Source: Podospora comata
Lineage: Eukaryota > Ascomycota > Sordariomycetes > Sordariales > Podosporaceae
DNA length: 64,000 bases
Direction of reading: 5' to 3'
Assembly (NCBI GenBank): GCA_017354895.1
Contig: CP071497.1
Span: forward strand, 372,001-436,000
The notes under the pieces: generated by a model
The model's input: only the letters and a program-made list of their open reading frames with translations
What the model was told of the DNA's origin: nothing
The model's database searches: none
In this document: piece by piece, positions 32,797 through 44,323 of the stretch
How the letters are laid out: the number at the start of each line of letters is the position of its first letter
Numbering within the stretch: the stretch's first letter is position 1
Program-made: the position numbers and the translations under genes

Positions 32797-35025
32797 ATGA
32801 TAACCAACGGATCCTCACACGCCGAGAAACCAGAGGCTATGCATGCCTCTGGTGTTCTTTCCGAATGGCAGAGACTGCAGAAGCAGTTGGCTGGAAACGG
32901 GGTCGTCTCTGTTGATGGCGAAACCCTGACTGTTGCTGATGTTGCGGCGGTTGCACTGTAAGTTCTCCGTCCCGTCGGTTGTCAACAACAAGGAAAGGCT
33001 AACACGGTGACTAGACACGGCGCAAAAGCACGTCTCACCGATGACGAGGATATAATTCGACAAGTCAATGAAAGTGTTGCTTACCTTGCACACGAGCTCG
33101 AAGCAGGGCACACCATCTACGGTGTCAATACCGGCTTCGGAGGCAGTGCAGATACCCGGACTCAAGATTTTGAACGACTTCAGAGTGCCGCCATCCAGCA
33201 TCTCAATGTCGGTATCCTTCTTCAAAGTGACAAGGGCAACGACAGCGGCAGAAACGAGCTTCTCCGAAGTCATGCTCTCCCCAGCCCAGTGGTCAAGGCT
33301 GCCATGCTGATCCGCTGCAACTCCCTCATGCGCGGCCACTCTGGCGTTCGCACCAGCGTCATCGAGTCAATCATGAGGCTTCTCGCCAACGACATGACCC
33401 CGGTCGTTCCCCTCAGAGGCAGCATCTCCGCCTCGGGAGATCTCTCGACTCTGTCTTACATCGCCGGTGCCATAGAAGGAAACCCCGACATCTTTGTCAA
33501 GCTCGGCAGCGGCAAGATCATCCCCGCTAGCGACGCCCTCCAAATCGCCGGAATCACCCCCGTCCGCCTCCAAGCCAAAGAAGGCCTCGGAATCACAAAC
33601 GGCACGGCCCCCAGTTGCGCCATGGCCTCCCTGGTCATCGCCCAAGCCAACCAGCTCGCCTTGTTGATTCAAGTCCTGACAGCAATGGGCACCGAAGCCC
33701 TGAACGGCACTTCCCACAACTACCATCCCTTCATCTCCAGCACCCGCCCTCACCCAGGCCAAGCCGAAGCCGCTTCGAACATCCTGTCTTTTCTCTCCAA
33801 CTCCAAAATCTCCCCTCCTTTTCCCGCCGAATCCTCCCCCAAAACCCGCCTCGGCCTCGCTCAAGACCGTTATTCCCTCCGCACAGCCCCGCAATGGATT
33901 GGTCCCCAACTGGAAGACCTTCTCCTGGCAACAAAACAAATCACAACAGAACTCAACTCAACAACCGACAACCCCCTCATCGACCCCTCCTCAAGCTCGA
34001 TCCACCACGGCGGCAACTTTCAAGCCATGGTCCTGACCTCGGCCATGGAAAAGACCTCGCTTGCACTGCAAAATCTCGGCCGGTTGATATTCGCGCAGTG
34101 CTCGGAGGTGATCAATAACATGACCAGCAAGGGCTTGCCGCCGAACTTGTCGGCTGACGACCCCAGTCAGAGCTTTACGGCCAAGGGATTTGATGTCACG
34201 ATGGCGGGGTACATGGCTGAGCTGTCGTATTTGACGAGACCAGTGAGCGCGAGTGTGCAGGTCGCTGAGATGGGGAATCAGAGCGTGAATTCTATGGCGT
34301 TGGTGGCGGGACGGTACGCGATGGAGGGGGTGGAGATTTTGGGGCTGATGTGTGCTACTTATATGTGGGTCTTGTCCCAGGCTGTTGATTTGAGGGTGGT
34401 TCAGATGAGGTTCAGGGAGGAGGTGAGGCTTTGGTTGCCGAGTTTGGTGAGGGATCATGTCTTTGGGGGGAGCGGTGCCGGGAGGGTGGAGGTGATTGAA
34501 AGGGTCGCGGGACAGTTGGGAGACATTATACTACAGAGGTGGGATGAACTCGCGCATTTGGACTTGAGGGAGAGGTGTGAGAAGGTTGCGAAGGAGTCGA
34601 TGGGGTGGTTGCTGGATGATGAGCAACCCTTTTGGAAGGGAGAGATGGTGGATCGTTTCTTCTTGTCGGAGTACAGGACTGCCGTGAGAGAGTTTCTGGA
34701 GCAGCATTACAGGGAACAGCATGACATGTTTAGTGATCAGGGACAGGCGGGAGAATTTGTTGGTGAGGGCGGGAAGCTGGTGTATGAGTTTGTGAGGAAG
34801 GAGCTGGGAATCCCGCTGAACAGAGGGGTAGAAGATCATCCGCCATTACTGTTGAGGACCAGGGCAGAAGGAGAGAACGACCATGGTCACGGTAATGGCA
34901 CTCAGACGGATCCGAGAACCAAAATTTTGGGAACACAGGCCTCTAACATTTACGAGGCGTTGCGGAAGGGGGTGCTGCATGACCGTATCATGAAGTACGC
35001 AGAGGAGGCTCGTCTGTGGGCATAA
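32797..35025 (+). CDS. Phenylalanine ammonia-lyase type (MIO) enzyme
   Basis: Exons 32797-32957 and 33015-35025 give 723 residues, the usual length of fungal PAL. The Ala193-Ser194-Gly195 triad in GSISASGDLSTLSYIAGAIEG cyclises to the MIO electrophile. The substrate-loop motif IYGVNTGFGGSADTRT, the motif GITNGTAPSCAMASL and NSTTDNPLIDP are all family signatures. PAL deaminates phenylalanine to trans-cinnamate and ammonia; some fungal members also or instead accept tyrosine, which cannot be told from what I see. The C-terminal extension compared with bacterial histidine lyases supports PAL. The start codon lies in a short first exon ending at an in-phase GTAAGT donor. Cytosolic; no targeting signal. 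Confidence 0.92.
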
Positions 35026-35497
35026 GATGGAAATTAGCAAGTCGGTAGACGAACAAATACACAAGCACGACAAGACAATTCCACTCAGAACTGGTCAGTA
35101 TTTTCCTGGAAAGATAATGCTTTGAGTAACCCTAACCCGAGATTGTGGTGCGCTCGGCCCCTAAAACTTAAACTTTGACAATGGCGTCAGCGAGGCTCAT
35201 GGCTTGCCTCTCTCTGGCGACATTTCGAGTGCGACATTCCTCCACCGTCGAACCGAACAGCACCGAGTGTGTTCGTGGCACCAATCCAGACGCATCGACA
35301 ATGGCGAGCCCCACCAAAATCATGAGATGAGCGACTGGGGGCTTTCTTACCTTATCGCGTTGCATCGCATCAACGAGCCCCATTTCTTACCACCAGCTGC
35401 CTGCTCTTTGTTTACCTGATATTTGGTCTTGCCCATCCGCGACTCGCACACATCTTCCAACGACCACTCCCTCCGATCGGACTGCCTGACAGCCGCC
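35026..35497. promoter_or_regulatory. Upstream region of the TDT transporter gene
   Basis: 472 bases without a supported gene. The transporter frame is open upstream of 35498 but contains no earlier ATG, which fixes the start there. Confidence 0.4.
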
Positions 35498-36970
35498 ATG
35501 CCGACCTCAGTCCAAGATTACCAGCCCGCCATGACATCTGGCACCACAGCCGTTGCCAATTTGGGCCTGATCGCCTCCCGCCCGACGGGCCGGCAGGGCT
35601 CCATCAGCGACCCGGAGTCGGCCATGTCCACCATCACCGACCAGTGCGCCCCACCAACCCCCCCTCCTCCGCGAAGCCGCACCCCACCACCGCCGCCCCC
35701 ACCCCGTCGCCGGACCTCTGTCACCGTGTCCATGGTTCACGGCGACAGCGTCGATGAGCTAGGCGCGGAACCCCGTCTTGCTGTTCTCCATCGCATCCCG
35801 ACTTACCTCCAACCTCCATTGCCATGGCGCGAACGATTGCTGCACTTCACCTTTGCGTGGTACACCGTCACCATGTCCACTTCTGGCATCGCCATGGTCA
35901 TCGCCCTCACGCCCCATCGCTTCACAGGTCTCGGCACCATAGGGCTGATCATCTTCCTCCTTGACCTCCTGGCGTTTTTGTTCATCACGGTGATGATCAT
36001 CCTCCGGCTCGTCATGTACCAGCACACCTTTCGGCGGGCGTTTACTCGACCTCACGAGGCGCTGTTTATATCCACCCTCTGGCTTTCTATCTGCGCCATG
36101 TTGCTCAACATTGACGAATACGGACGGATATTTTTGAATCCGGCGGCATATTTACGACTTGCCCCGTTCATGAGAGTCGCTTTTTGGATCTACCTCGCTG
36201 TTACCTTTCTGTTTTCGGTTTTGCAGTATCATTTGCTGTTTACGGTCAAGGAAGAGAGACGGCTGTCGATTAATGCCATGACGCCGGCTTGGATCCTACC
36301 GATATTTCCGGTCATGTTGGCGGGCTCGTTGGCGGGTGCGTTGGCCAAGTCACAACCTGCTATTCAGGCTCTTGAGATGATATCTGCTGGGTTGGCGGCG
36401 CAGGGACTGGGAATATTGGTGTCGATGTTTTACTATTCGACCTATTTGTCAAGGCTGATGGCGTTTGGACTGCCGGTGCAGAGGCCGGGTATGTTTATTG
36501 CTGTTGGGCCACCGAGTTTTACTTGCTCTGCGCTGGTGGCCATGGCGGGTGAGATACCGAGGATATTGGTGGGTTTGCCGGCGATGGAGGTGATTACATT
36601 TAGTGGTGGAAATCCAGGGGTAAATATCCAGACGCTCGGGGCTGGAATACGGCTGTTGGCTATGACGACTGCGGTGTTCTTATGGGGGTTGAGCTTTTGG
36701 TTCTTTGCGAGTGCGACCACGGCGGTGGTGGCTGGGATGCCGGATAGGAAGTTTCATCTCAGTTGGTGGAGCTTTGTGTTTCCCAATGTTGGCTTCACGT
36801 TGGCGTGTATACGCATGGGGAGGGTGTTGGAAAGCGCGGGGATGCTGTGGTTCAGTACGGTCATGACGGTTTTGTTGGTGGTTGCTTGGGGCTTTATTGG
36901 GTTTCGGTGTGCGGTGGCCGTGCACAAGAGGGAGATTGTTTGGCCAGGGCATGATGAGGATTCTTTGTGA
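35498..36970 (+). CDS. TDT-family transporter, Mae1-like C4-dicarboxylate permease
   Basis: 490 residues from the ATG at 35498, in good context (GCCGCCATG). A Pro-rich cytosolic N-terminus (residues about 45-80, with runs of prolines) is followed by about ten membrane spans. The first span region, LHFTFAWYTVTMSTSGIAMVI, and a late LSWWSFVFPNVGFTLACIRMG follow the pattern of Schizosaccharomyces Mae1 malate permease, a plasma-membrane carrier of malate and other C4 acids. The related sulfite exporter SSU1 belongs to the same family and is the main alternative; the FPN-GFT motif favours the dicarboxylate side. No introns. Downstream, 426 bases separate it from the hydroxylase gene. Confidence 0.85.
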   Translation: MPTSVQDYQPAMTSGTTAVANLGLIASRPTGRQGSISDPESAMSTITDQCAPPTPPPPRSRTPPPPPPPRRRTSVTVSMVHGDSVDELGAEPRLAVLHRIPTYLQPPLPWRERLLHFTFAWYTVTMSTSGIAMVIALTPHRFTGLGTIGLIIFLLDLLAFLFITVMIILRLVMYQHTFRRAFTRPHEALFISTLWLSICAMLLNIDEYGRIFLNPAAYLRLAPFMRVAFWIYLAVTFLFSVLQYHLLFTVKEERRLSINAMTPAWILPIFPVMLAGSLAGALAKSQPAIQALEMISAGLAAQGLGILVSMFYYSTYLSRLMAFGLPVQRPGMFIAVGPPSFTCSALVAMAGEIPRILVGLPAMEVITFSGGNPGVNIQTLGAGIRLLAMTTAVFLWGLSFWFFASATTAVVAGMPDRKFHLSWWSFVFPNVGFTLACIRMGRVLESAGMLWFSTVMTVLLVVAWGFIGFRCAVAVHKREIVWPGHDEDSL

Positions 36971-37396
36971 TGCCGTGATGCCGGGTATATTTGTCCCAAA
37001 TATGAATAATGTTGACACGTACAGAATACCACGAATTAACTGGCTCTCAATTAGCTCTCGATGCTAATGTTCAGTTCCAAGCCGGGCAGTCGGAGAGCGT
37101 TTGTCTTGACACCGGTTATCCACGGTCAGCCATCTATGTCGCTTCACGTGCTCTTTGAAGAGCTGTCAGGAGGGGATCTGCGGGGGATGGGAATTTATTT
37201 GCAAGGGCAAGAGGCAAACCCCGCTTCGAATGTGAACGCGGAGGCGCCAAGACTGGGGAAGTTGCCGAGGTCTTTGTCCCAATCGAGGGGTCTTCAATCC
37301 TCAAAACACTCGGCGCCTCAACAGGTTTAGAAGAGACCTACGAACTCGAGATCTTCCCACACACAGCAGGGCAATCCGGACGAGAGCATCATCAAC
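36971..37396. other. Intergenic, 426 bp, nothing recognised
   Basis: Between two rightward genes; holds a terminator region and the promoter of the hydroxylase gene. Confidence 0.35.
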
Positions 37397-38176
37397 ATGG
37401 CGTCTATTTCTCTCGGTGCGTTCCAGCTCTATTGGGCTTCCATTGTCCGAACATACAGCCCTGATCAGATCGAGTTCTTTGGCAGTCTTGCTGTTCAGCT
37501 GCTCTTCTTCTGGGTCCCTGCCATCGCCTATACCGCTCTCGACTACATCCTGCCCAGTTTCTCAGCTAGGCACAAACTGCAACCGGCACCAAAACAACCG
37601 ACATGGAAAGAAATAAAACATTGCGCCTATATCGTCGGCCGGAACCAACTCATGAACACAGTATTTGCTCTCTTGATGCTGGCTAGATCCCACTACACCG
37701 GGAATCCCTCGAGCTTCCAAATCACAGAGACTCCTCCAACTCTCAAGATCTTCCTCCGGGACTTTCTCATCAGTTGGATCGTGAGGGAGGTCTCCTTCTA
37801 CTACGTCCATCGACTGTTCCACACACCCCGATTCTACAAGATGATTCACAAGGTCCACCACGAATTCATCGCACCTGTTGCTCTGGCAGCGCAGTATGCC
37901 CATCCGATCGAGCAAGTGGTGGCAAACACGCTGCCCGTCGTCATGGCCCCTATCTTGTTGAGGACTCACATCTTGACATTCTGGGCATTTTTGAGCTGGC
38001 AGCTCATCGAGACGAGCACTGTGCACAGTGGCTACGACTTCTTTGGTGCCATCGCCAAGGGTCATGATATCCACCACGAGAAGTTTGTTGTCAACTATGG
38101 AGCGTACGGGTGGATGGACTGGCTGCATGGGACGGGCCCGAAGCAGAGGGCCATGTCGAAGAACAAGAGGAATTGA
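37397..38176 (+). CDS. Fatty acid hydroxylase / sterol desaturase superfamily membrane enzyme
   Basis: Intron-free gene for 259 residues. The three His boxes of the di-iron family are complete: H138-RLF-H142, H151-KV-H154-H155 and H223-DI-H226-H227. Additional conserved His are at 169 (AQYAHPIEQ) and 210 (STVHSGYD). About four membrane spans flank them, implying the endoplasmic reticulum membrane. The order and spacing fit the Erg25/C-4 methylsterol oxidase type, but the protein is shorter than Erg25 (about 300), so it is more likely an accessory paralogue acting on a sterol or lipid not identifiable here. No ER-retrieval KKxx motif, though the C-terminus is basic (SKNKRN). Confidence 0.88.
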   Translation: MASISLGAFQLYWASIVRTYSPDQIEFFGSLAVQLLFFWVPAIAYTALDYILPSFSARHKLQPAPKQPTWKEIKHCAYIVGRNQLMNTVFALLMLARSHYTGNPSSFQITETPPTLKIFLRDFLISWIVREVSFYYVHRLFHTPRFYKMIHKVHHEFIAPVALAAQYAHPIEQVVANTLPVVMAPILLRTHILTFWAFLSWQLIETSTVHSGYDFFGAIAKGHDIHHEKFVVNYGAYGWMDWLHGTGPKQRAMSKNKRN

Positions 38177-38721
38177 GATGGTGGCGGATCAACGGGAGCT
38201 GAAGCCTTTTGTGTTCTCCAACAATGACTTGGATCGTTGATGTCATTCGGATGAACAGACAAAAATGAACATTTATTTTGAGATTGATCGGAGTTACATA
38301 CGTCTGTGACCTCGGGGTAGGATGCACCGTCCGCCAAGCCCGCTACAAGACTGGCGATATCCAACAACCTGGTTTCCCTCAGCCCGCGATCACACCATCA
38401 GGACACGCCTCAAGGTGGCATTCCTCCGTGCTCGCCTAACTAGCCCTCTATAGCACGCAGTTTTATCCGCGAATTGTCTAGACAAGACGTAACGGGGAGT
38501 GGTGGATCATGTCACTCGGGGGGGTTAACAGCGACCCTTGCAACCCGGGACGGAGGTTCCCCTTCCGACATTACAACATCTTGTGTACATACCTCAGGTG
38601 CAACGGCCCGGTGGCCGCTATAATAAGATATCGTGATACCCATCGCTTTTAAATGTTTGGTTCCTGTTCTTCATCCATCCTTTGACGCCTGGGAGTTGAT
38701 CAGAACTCCAGCAAAGACACG
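38177..38721. promoter_or_regulatory. Upstream region of the mannanase gene
   Basis: 545 bases without a gene. A CTATAATAAG stretch near 38618 could be a TATA-type element. I see no certain carbon-catabolite (CreA) site. Confidence 0.35.
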
Positions 38722-40187
38722 ATGGTCAAGCTCCTCGACATCGGGCTCTTCGCCCTGGCCCTGGCCAGCAGCGCTGTTGCGAAGCCTTGCAAGCCTCGTG
38801 ATGGCCCCGTGACCTACGAGGCCGAAGATGCCATCCTCACCGGCACCACCGTCGACACTGTTCAGGCAGGCTATACCGGCCGTGGCTACGTTACCGGCTT
38901 CGACGAGGGCTCCGACAAGATCACCTTCCAGATCAGCTCCGCCACCACTAAGCTCTACGACCTCTCCATCCGGTACGCCGCCATCTACGGTGACAAGCGC
39001 ACCAACGTCGTCCTCAACAACGGTGCCGTCAGCGAGGTCTTCTTCCCCGCCGGTGATTCTTTTACTTCTGTCGCCGCCGGCCAGGTCCTCCTCAACGCCG
39101 GACAAAACACCATCGACATCGTCAACAACTGGGGATGGTACCTCATCGACTCCATCACCCTCACCCCCTCCGCCCCTCGTCCCCCCCACGACATCAACCC
39201 CAACCTCAACAACCCCAACGCCGACACCAACGCCAAGAAGCTCTACTCCTACCTCCGCTCTGTCTACGGCAACAAGATCATCTCTGGCCAGCAGGAGCTC
39301 CACCACGCCGAGTGGATCAGACAGCAAACCGGCAAGACTCCCGCGCTGGTGGCTGTCGATCTGATGGATTACTCCCCCTCCCGCGTCGAGCGTGGCACCA
39401 CCAGCCATGCCGTCGAGGACGCCATCGCCCACCACAACGCAGGCGGTATCGTTTCTGTCCTCTGGCACTGGAACGCTCCCGTCGGTCTGTATGACACCGA
39501 AGAGAACAAGTGGTGGTCCGGCTTCTACACTCGGGCTACCGACTTTGACATTGCCGCCACGTTGGCCAACCCCCAGGGTGCGAACTACACTCTTCTCATC
39601 AGGGACATTGACGCGATTGCTGTCCAGCTCAAGAGGCTGGAGGCTGCTGGTGTTCCGGTCTTGTGGAGACCTCTTCACGAGGCGGAGGGTGGTTGGTTCT
39701 GGTGGGGAGCCAAGGGGCCGGAGCCGGCGAAGCAGCTTTGGGATATCTTGTATGAGCGTCTGACGGTGCACCATGGTTTGGATAATTTGATTTGGGTGTG
39801 GAATTCGATTTTGGAGGATTGGTATCCGGGTGATGATACGGTTGATATCTTGTCGGCGGATGTGTATGCGCAGGGTAATGGGGTAAGTTTTTGTCTCCGA
39901 ACTGAAGATGGTGTGGGATGATGCTGACATTTTGATAGCCCATGTCGACTCAGTACAATGAGTTGATCGCCCTCGGCAGGGACAAGAAGATGATTGCTGC
40001 TGCAGAGGTTGGCGCTGCCCCTTTGCCCGGCTTGTTGCAGGCTTACCAGGCCAACTGGCTGTGGTTTGCTGTTTGGGGTGATGACTTTATCAACAACCCC
40101 AGCTGGAACACGGTTGCTGTTCTCAACGAGATCTACAACAGCGACTATGTGTTGACGCTGGATGAGATTCAGGGGTGGAGGAGTTAG
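38722..40187 (+). CDS. Endo-beta-1,4-mannanase, CBM35-GH26
   Basis: Secreted enzyme cutting beta-1,4-mannan. Exons 38722-39882 and 39939-40187 give 469 residues. Residues 1-20 are a signal peptide (MVKLLDIGLFALALASSAVA). Residues about 27-150 are a CBM35 domain (VTYEAEDAILTGTTVDTV, ending NNWGWYLIDSITLTPSA), followed by a Pro/Asn linker (APRPPHDINPNLNNPNADT) and a GH26 (beta/alpha)8 barrel from about 170. The acid/base is Glu320 in WRPLHEAEGGWFWWG and the nucleophile Glu410 in MIAAAEVGAAPLPG. After signal removal these become 300 and 390, the residues I remember for P. anserina PaMan26A. Agreement throughout the protein is so close that this is either that gene or its allele in a sister species. 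Confidence 0.96.
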
Positions 40188-40477
40188 TAACTTGAACAAA
40201 AGACATCCGAGCTGCGAATCAGCTATGTACATACTGGTCTGTTCAATACAAGAATAAACATCGCCACTTTAGGGATAGACTGTTGTCTGTTAGATGTTAG
40301 TGCAAGCCACTCAGCTGCGCCCAGAACACCTTTATGCAAGTCTGTCACTTGGGCGCTGCCAACTGCTGATAGGTGTTACACACTCATGAGCGTACCATTT
40401 CTCACCACAGGCCCCCGCATTTCGTCTTCAACCTCAACAACGCTCTCCTCGTCAGCACACGCTGACAAAACCACAAT

Positions 40478-42318
40478 ATGGAGAATCTCAAGCCCTTCCT
40501 CGCTCCCCCTCTCAACCTCCCCCCAACAACCCTCGTCCCCCTCGCTCTTCTCTTCCTGCTCACCACACTCATCATCATCCCCACTCTCATCCAATACCAC
40601 CGCCTCTCTCACATCCCCGGCCCCCTCCTCAACTCCCTCACGTCTTTGGTGTACGCCCGGCGCACCCTCAAACCCGGTTCGGCTCAATACGTCTATGACC
40701 TCTGCAGGCAATACGGCCCCCTGGTGCGCGTAACCCCCAACATTGTGGTGTTCTCCGACGCGGCCACATTCCGCTATGTGTGCTCCCACAAGGCAAAATA
40801 CACAAAAGGGCTCTGGTTCGAGTTCTCCCGTTGGGATCTCAAAAGGTGGTCGTGCATAGCCATGCGAGACAATGAATCAAGAAAAGAGAGAAAAATCAAG
40901 CTCATTCCTGCTGTAAGCGCTCCATCCCCTTTTGACAAACAAGATGAGAGGGGGGAAGGGTAACAAAAGCAATCAGTGGTCCGGTGCTGGGTTAGCAGCG
41001 ATGGAAAAGAGAGTCGATCAACAAGTCGGGGCTTTTATCGACTTGGTTGAGCGGAAGTATGTCTCGGGTGGTTCCGACACAAAACCAATGGAGTTTGGAC
41101 ACCGGGCGCAGTTTTTTACTCTGGATGTTGCCACGTCGGTGACGTTTGGACGGCCGTTTGGGTTTTTGGATAGGGACGGGGATGTGAACCGGTATTTGGA
41201 GATTACGGAGGTTATGCTGCCGATGTTTGGGGTTTTGGGGGCGCTGCCGCAGTTGGTGTATGCGATGCATGCTTGGCCTTTGAGGAAGATGATGCCGGGG
41301 GCGGGGGATAAGGTGGGTTTTGGGGTTTTGATGAGGTGAGTCCTTCTGTCTAGGAAAGGGGGAAAATGGGATGGTTGCTGATAAGGGGTTAGGTTTGCGG
41401 AGGAGGAGGTGAGGAAGCGGGTTGAGGGCGGTGCGGAGGAAAAGGGAGAGAGGGATTTGATAAGGAGTTATTTGGACAATGGGATTGAGGCGGAGGATGT
41501 GGTGCAGGAGTGTATCACGCTTGTGTGAGTGAGTCCCTCGACGTGAGCAGTACCGAGCTGATGAAGATAGTGTTGCTGGGTCTGAGACAACGTCCGTTGT
41601 CCTCCGCATGACGCTTCTTGCCCTGCTGACCACACCTGAAGCCTACCGTAAACTCCAGGCCGAGATCGACGCCTTCTTCAAAGAATATGACTCTGAAGAA
41701 GTCATCAGCTACACCGACACCAAGGAGCTCAAGTATCTATGGGCAGTCATCCACGAGACGATGCGCATCTGGCCCAATGGTGCTGGGCTGAGCTTTAGCA
41801 AGCAAGTGCCTGATACGGGGGATACCATTCACGGCTATTATCTTCCCAAGGGGTATGTATGCTTTTCTTGATTGTCATGAAGCCTTTTATCCTAACGACT
41901 TCACCACAGAACCGAGATCGCACAATGCATGTTAGGGATCACCAGAGACAAAGCCTTATTCAGCCCAGATGTTGACATCTGGCGGCCCGAACGTTGGTTA
42001 GAGGCAACTCCAGAACAACACGACGAGATGTGGGCAGCCGTGGAACTAGGCTTCAGCACAGGAAAGTATGTCTGTCTGGGGAAACAGGTTGCGCTGATGG
42101 AACTTGGAAAGTGGTTCACCGAGGTATGTCTCTCTGACCCGGGTGACCGTCAGTGGTCAGGATGATCCAGGGCTGCATTGCTAATAGTTAGACAGATCTT
42201 CCGGCGCTACGATATTGCCCCTGTCAACAAAGCCTCACCGCTCAAGTTGGTGGATGGGGTTACTTGGTTGTCATCAGACTTTTGGATTAGACTCACGAGA
42301 AGAAATAAGCAAGTGTAA
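40478..42318 (+). CDS. Cytochrome P450 monooxygenase
   Basis: Six exons (40478-40912, 40977-41335, 41393-41524, 41571-41852, 41910-42123, 42196-42318) splice in phase to 514 residues. An N-terminal membrane anchor (VPLALLFLLTTLIIIP, about 20-35) leads to the Pro hinge HIPGPLLNSLTSL. The I-helix oxygen motif is VAGSETTS, the ExxR motif is HETMR, the PERW motif follows, and the haem loop FSTGKYVCLG places the axial Cys at about 458. The general pattern is of the fungal CYP families related to pisatin demethylase. It lies in the endoplasmic reticulum and needs a P450 reductase. Substrate unknown; no biosynthetic core enzyme (PKS, NRPS, terpene synthase) lies beside it in this window. Confidence 0.92.
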
Positions 42319-43469
42319 TGCCGGATTTCCACATAGCGCTTCATCGTGCCCAACCCGAAATCTGACCTTCTATTACCTACCTTCATCCGTTATTCTAGGG
42401 CTGAGCATCCACTCTCTACCCCGCTTAATGGGAGAGAGAGAGCTACATCCCTAGTAGGATACCCCTTCGGTGAACAGAACATTGATGCCAGGACACTTGC
42501 GTGGGAGGTAGTGCCCACATGTGTGCTTTTGTCGATGTCAAGATAAGTTCCAAGCGAATTTTCAAAGTCGCGGCGCCACTGGCGCTGTTCCCGAACGAGC
42601 TTTCTCAAACTGGTTTCCAGAGAGCCTAATCTGGGGTGACCTGGCCACTTCTGCTCTTCGGATGAACCGTGACTCTCCTCAGTCTTTGGATTGTGGGAGC
42701 TGAAAAGCCGGATTTCATGGATGACCTTGCTTCGAAGTCCAGGGTGTTGGATATGCTGTGCAGCTCCTTTTCCGTCTTCGCCGCTGATTGCTGAAAATTC
42801 AGGTTGATATCATTTTGACGTCAATGTTGTAGACTCTCGTAGGGGACGGAAATAGCTCCAACAAGGGAGATTTGGAGGGAGAAGACGAAAGAAAACGCGA
42901 GGGAAAGGATGAGGGAGAAGAGGAGTGCCCAGAGCCGAGAACAGGAGGAAAGTGACCATCCTAAGGTGGTTCAAGCTACCTACTGGCGGGGGAAGACCAT
43001 CTTGCTCTACGGTATTCACTTCTGGCTTGGAGCGGCCAATTAACTCGCGATAAAAAGCCTTCAAGATTGGAAACAGTTGGGCCGTTCCAAGGTGGGTCTG
43101 GAGCGCAAGGTGACAGGCTGGCAGGTGACTAGATAGATGTTCACAGTGCTGGAATCAAATGAATAGGGCAAGCCCATCAATATTGATTCGATTTCCTGAT
43201 TCACGCACCTCAAACTCGTGTTTTCCCACGGTCATCTCCTTCATCTTCCTCGCCTGCCATCTTCTTGCTTCCCCAACCGGCCACTTCTAGAGCTTCATCC
43301 TATAAATTGACGGCTCATCAGTCACGACTGGTTGTTCGACGCTATCACCAATCAGCCGAGAACAGTCCCTAACCGCCTCGACATCTCTTGCCGGCAAGGT
43401 TCATGATTCATCCACAGCCAGCCCTCATTTCACAGTCCACCTCACCGCACCTTATCAACATTTATCACG
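42319..43469. other. Intergenic, 1.15 kb, nothing recognised
   Basis: No open frame with features. This stretch marks the left margin of the accessory island that follows. Confidence 0.35.
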
Positions 43470-44323
43470 ATGGCTAATCGTCCCAATCTCCTATCAGTCA
43501 CTGGGGTAACACTGGTCATGGACGGAATCCTGAATTATTGCACCATGGACGATATTGCTGCTCTTTTCCAAACAAACTCCTGCCTCCACCAGTACATCGG
43601 CCAGCCGACCAGTACTTGATTCGTCGAGTAGCACAGAAACTCCCAATTGAAGGCTGGAAAGCAGCAATCACCTTCACTGGTCTTTATGACGTTGGTATGG
43701 CCCGTAAACAAGGGGTTCACTCCACGCGAATGATGGAAGCAACAGCAATCATCGATCAATACCCAGATTTATCGTCCATCACAACCCCCCGGATGATGTT
43801 CACTCTCGGCCTTGTCGAAGAAGCCACAGGACACTTCATTCAGCACGTTCTCCGAACCCAGAGATTGCTAGCAGACCGCGCCGTCAAGTGGATGGGGTTG
43901 CGAGAGCCGCAATGGCTGATCAGAAGAACTCCACACTCGATATTGCCGCCAATCCCCAGCACAGAATCCCGCGAGACTTTGCTGGCCACTATAGGCAGGC
44001 AACGGAGACTATTTTCTAAGACAGAAAGAGCAAGGATAGAGCGAGAATCTATTCGTGCTGAGACGATCGATTTGATACGAGGCGTCCTTCCTGCTATGGG
44101 CTTACCTTGCCTGACCACAAGATTCTTCCAGAAGCTCCACGACTGGGAACTGGAGGAAGCGATGACGGCACTGGACTTTCTTCACTGTCGTAGTCTGTCC
44201 CAGCTTAGCCCGTCGCTCGAATCCCTGGATGGGCTCATCGAGCATCAGCTTGACCAGGTTTACGATCGACACGCGGTTTATTGCATGGAGCAAGATCGCG
44301 TTGTCCGCTATAAATACCTATGA
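43470..44323 (+). CDS. Hypothetical protein, F-box-like N-terminus, uncertain structure
   Basis: A frame opens at the ATG at 43470 with an F-box-like stretch (MDGILNYCTMDDIAALF, then NSCLHQYI) and runs to a stop at about 43617. A second frame, offset by one base pair class, is open from about 43538 to 44323 (240-260 codons; YLIRRVAQKLPIEGWKAAITF, later ETIDLIRGVLPAMGLPC). The two frames meet at 43580-43615. Either an intron of about 108 nt (GTAACA donor at 43506, CAG acceptor near 43613) removes most of the F-box-like part, or a one-base indel has broken the gene. The first option leaves coding-looking sequence inside an intron, so a frameshift is at least as likely. Some codon-like sequence also continues beyond the stop to about 44,697. 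Function unknown. Confidence 0.45.

Noticed and set aside
35118-35132. Telomere-like TAACCCTAACCC words (also near 18,828 and 45,273)
   Set aside because: Only one or two units each, no tract, and surrounded by ordinary genes; chance is sufficient.
35498-36970. Sulfite exporter SSU1, which would link to the sulfur genes at 9.8-13.8 kb
   Set aside because: The motifs at the first and last spans (FTFAWYTVTMSTSG, FPNVGFTLA) fit the Mae1 dicarboxylate side of the TDT family better, and the gene is 22 kb away.
38671-39930. 419-codon open frame antisense to the mannanase gene
   Set aside because: Same cause: high GC at third positions of the real gene keeps the opposite strand free of stops.
30765-42318. 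Secondary-metabolite gene cluster spanning the THN reductase, PAL, transporter, hydroxylase and P450
   Set aside because: No PKS, NRPS, terpene synthase or pathway regulator is present, and a mannanase lies in the middle; simple neighbourhood is more likely.
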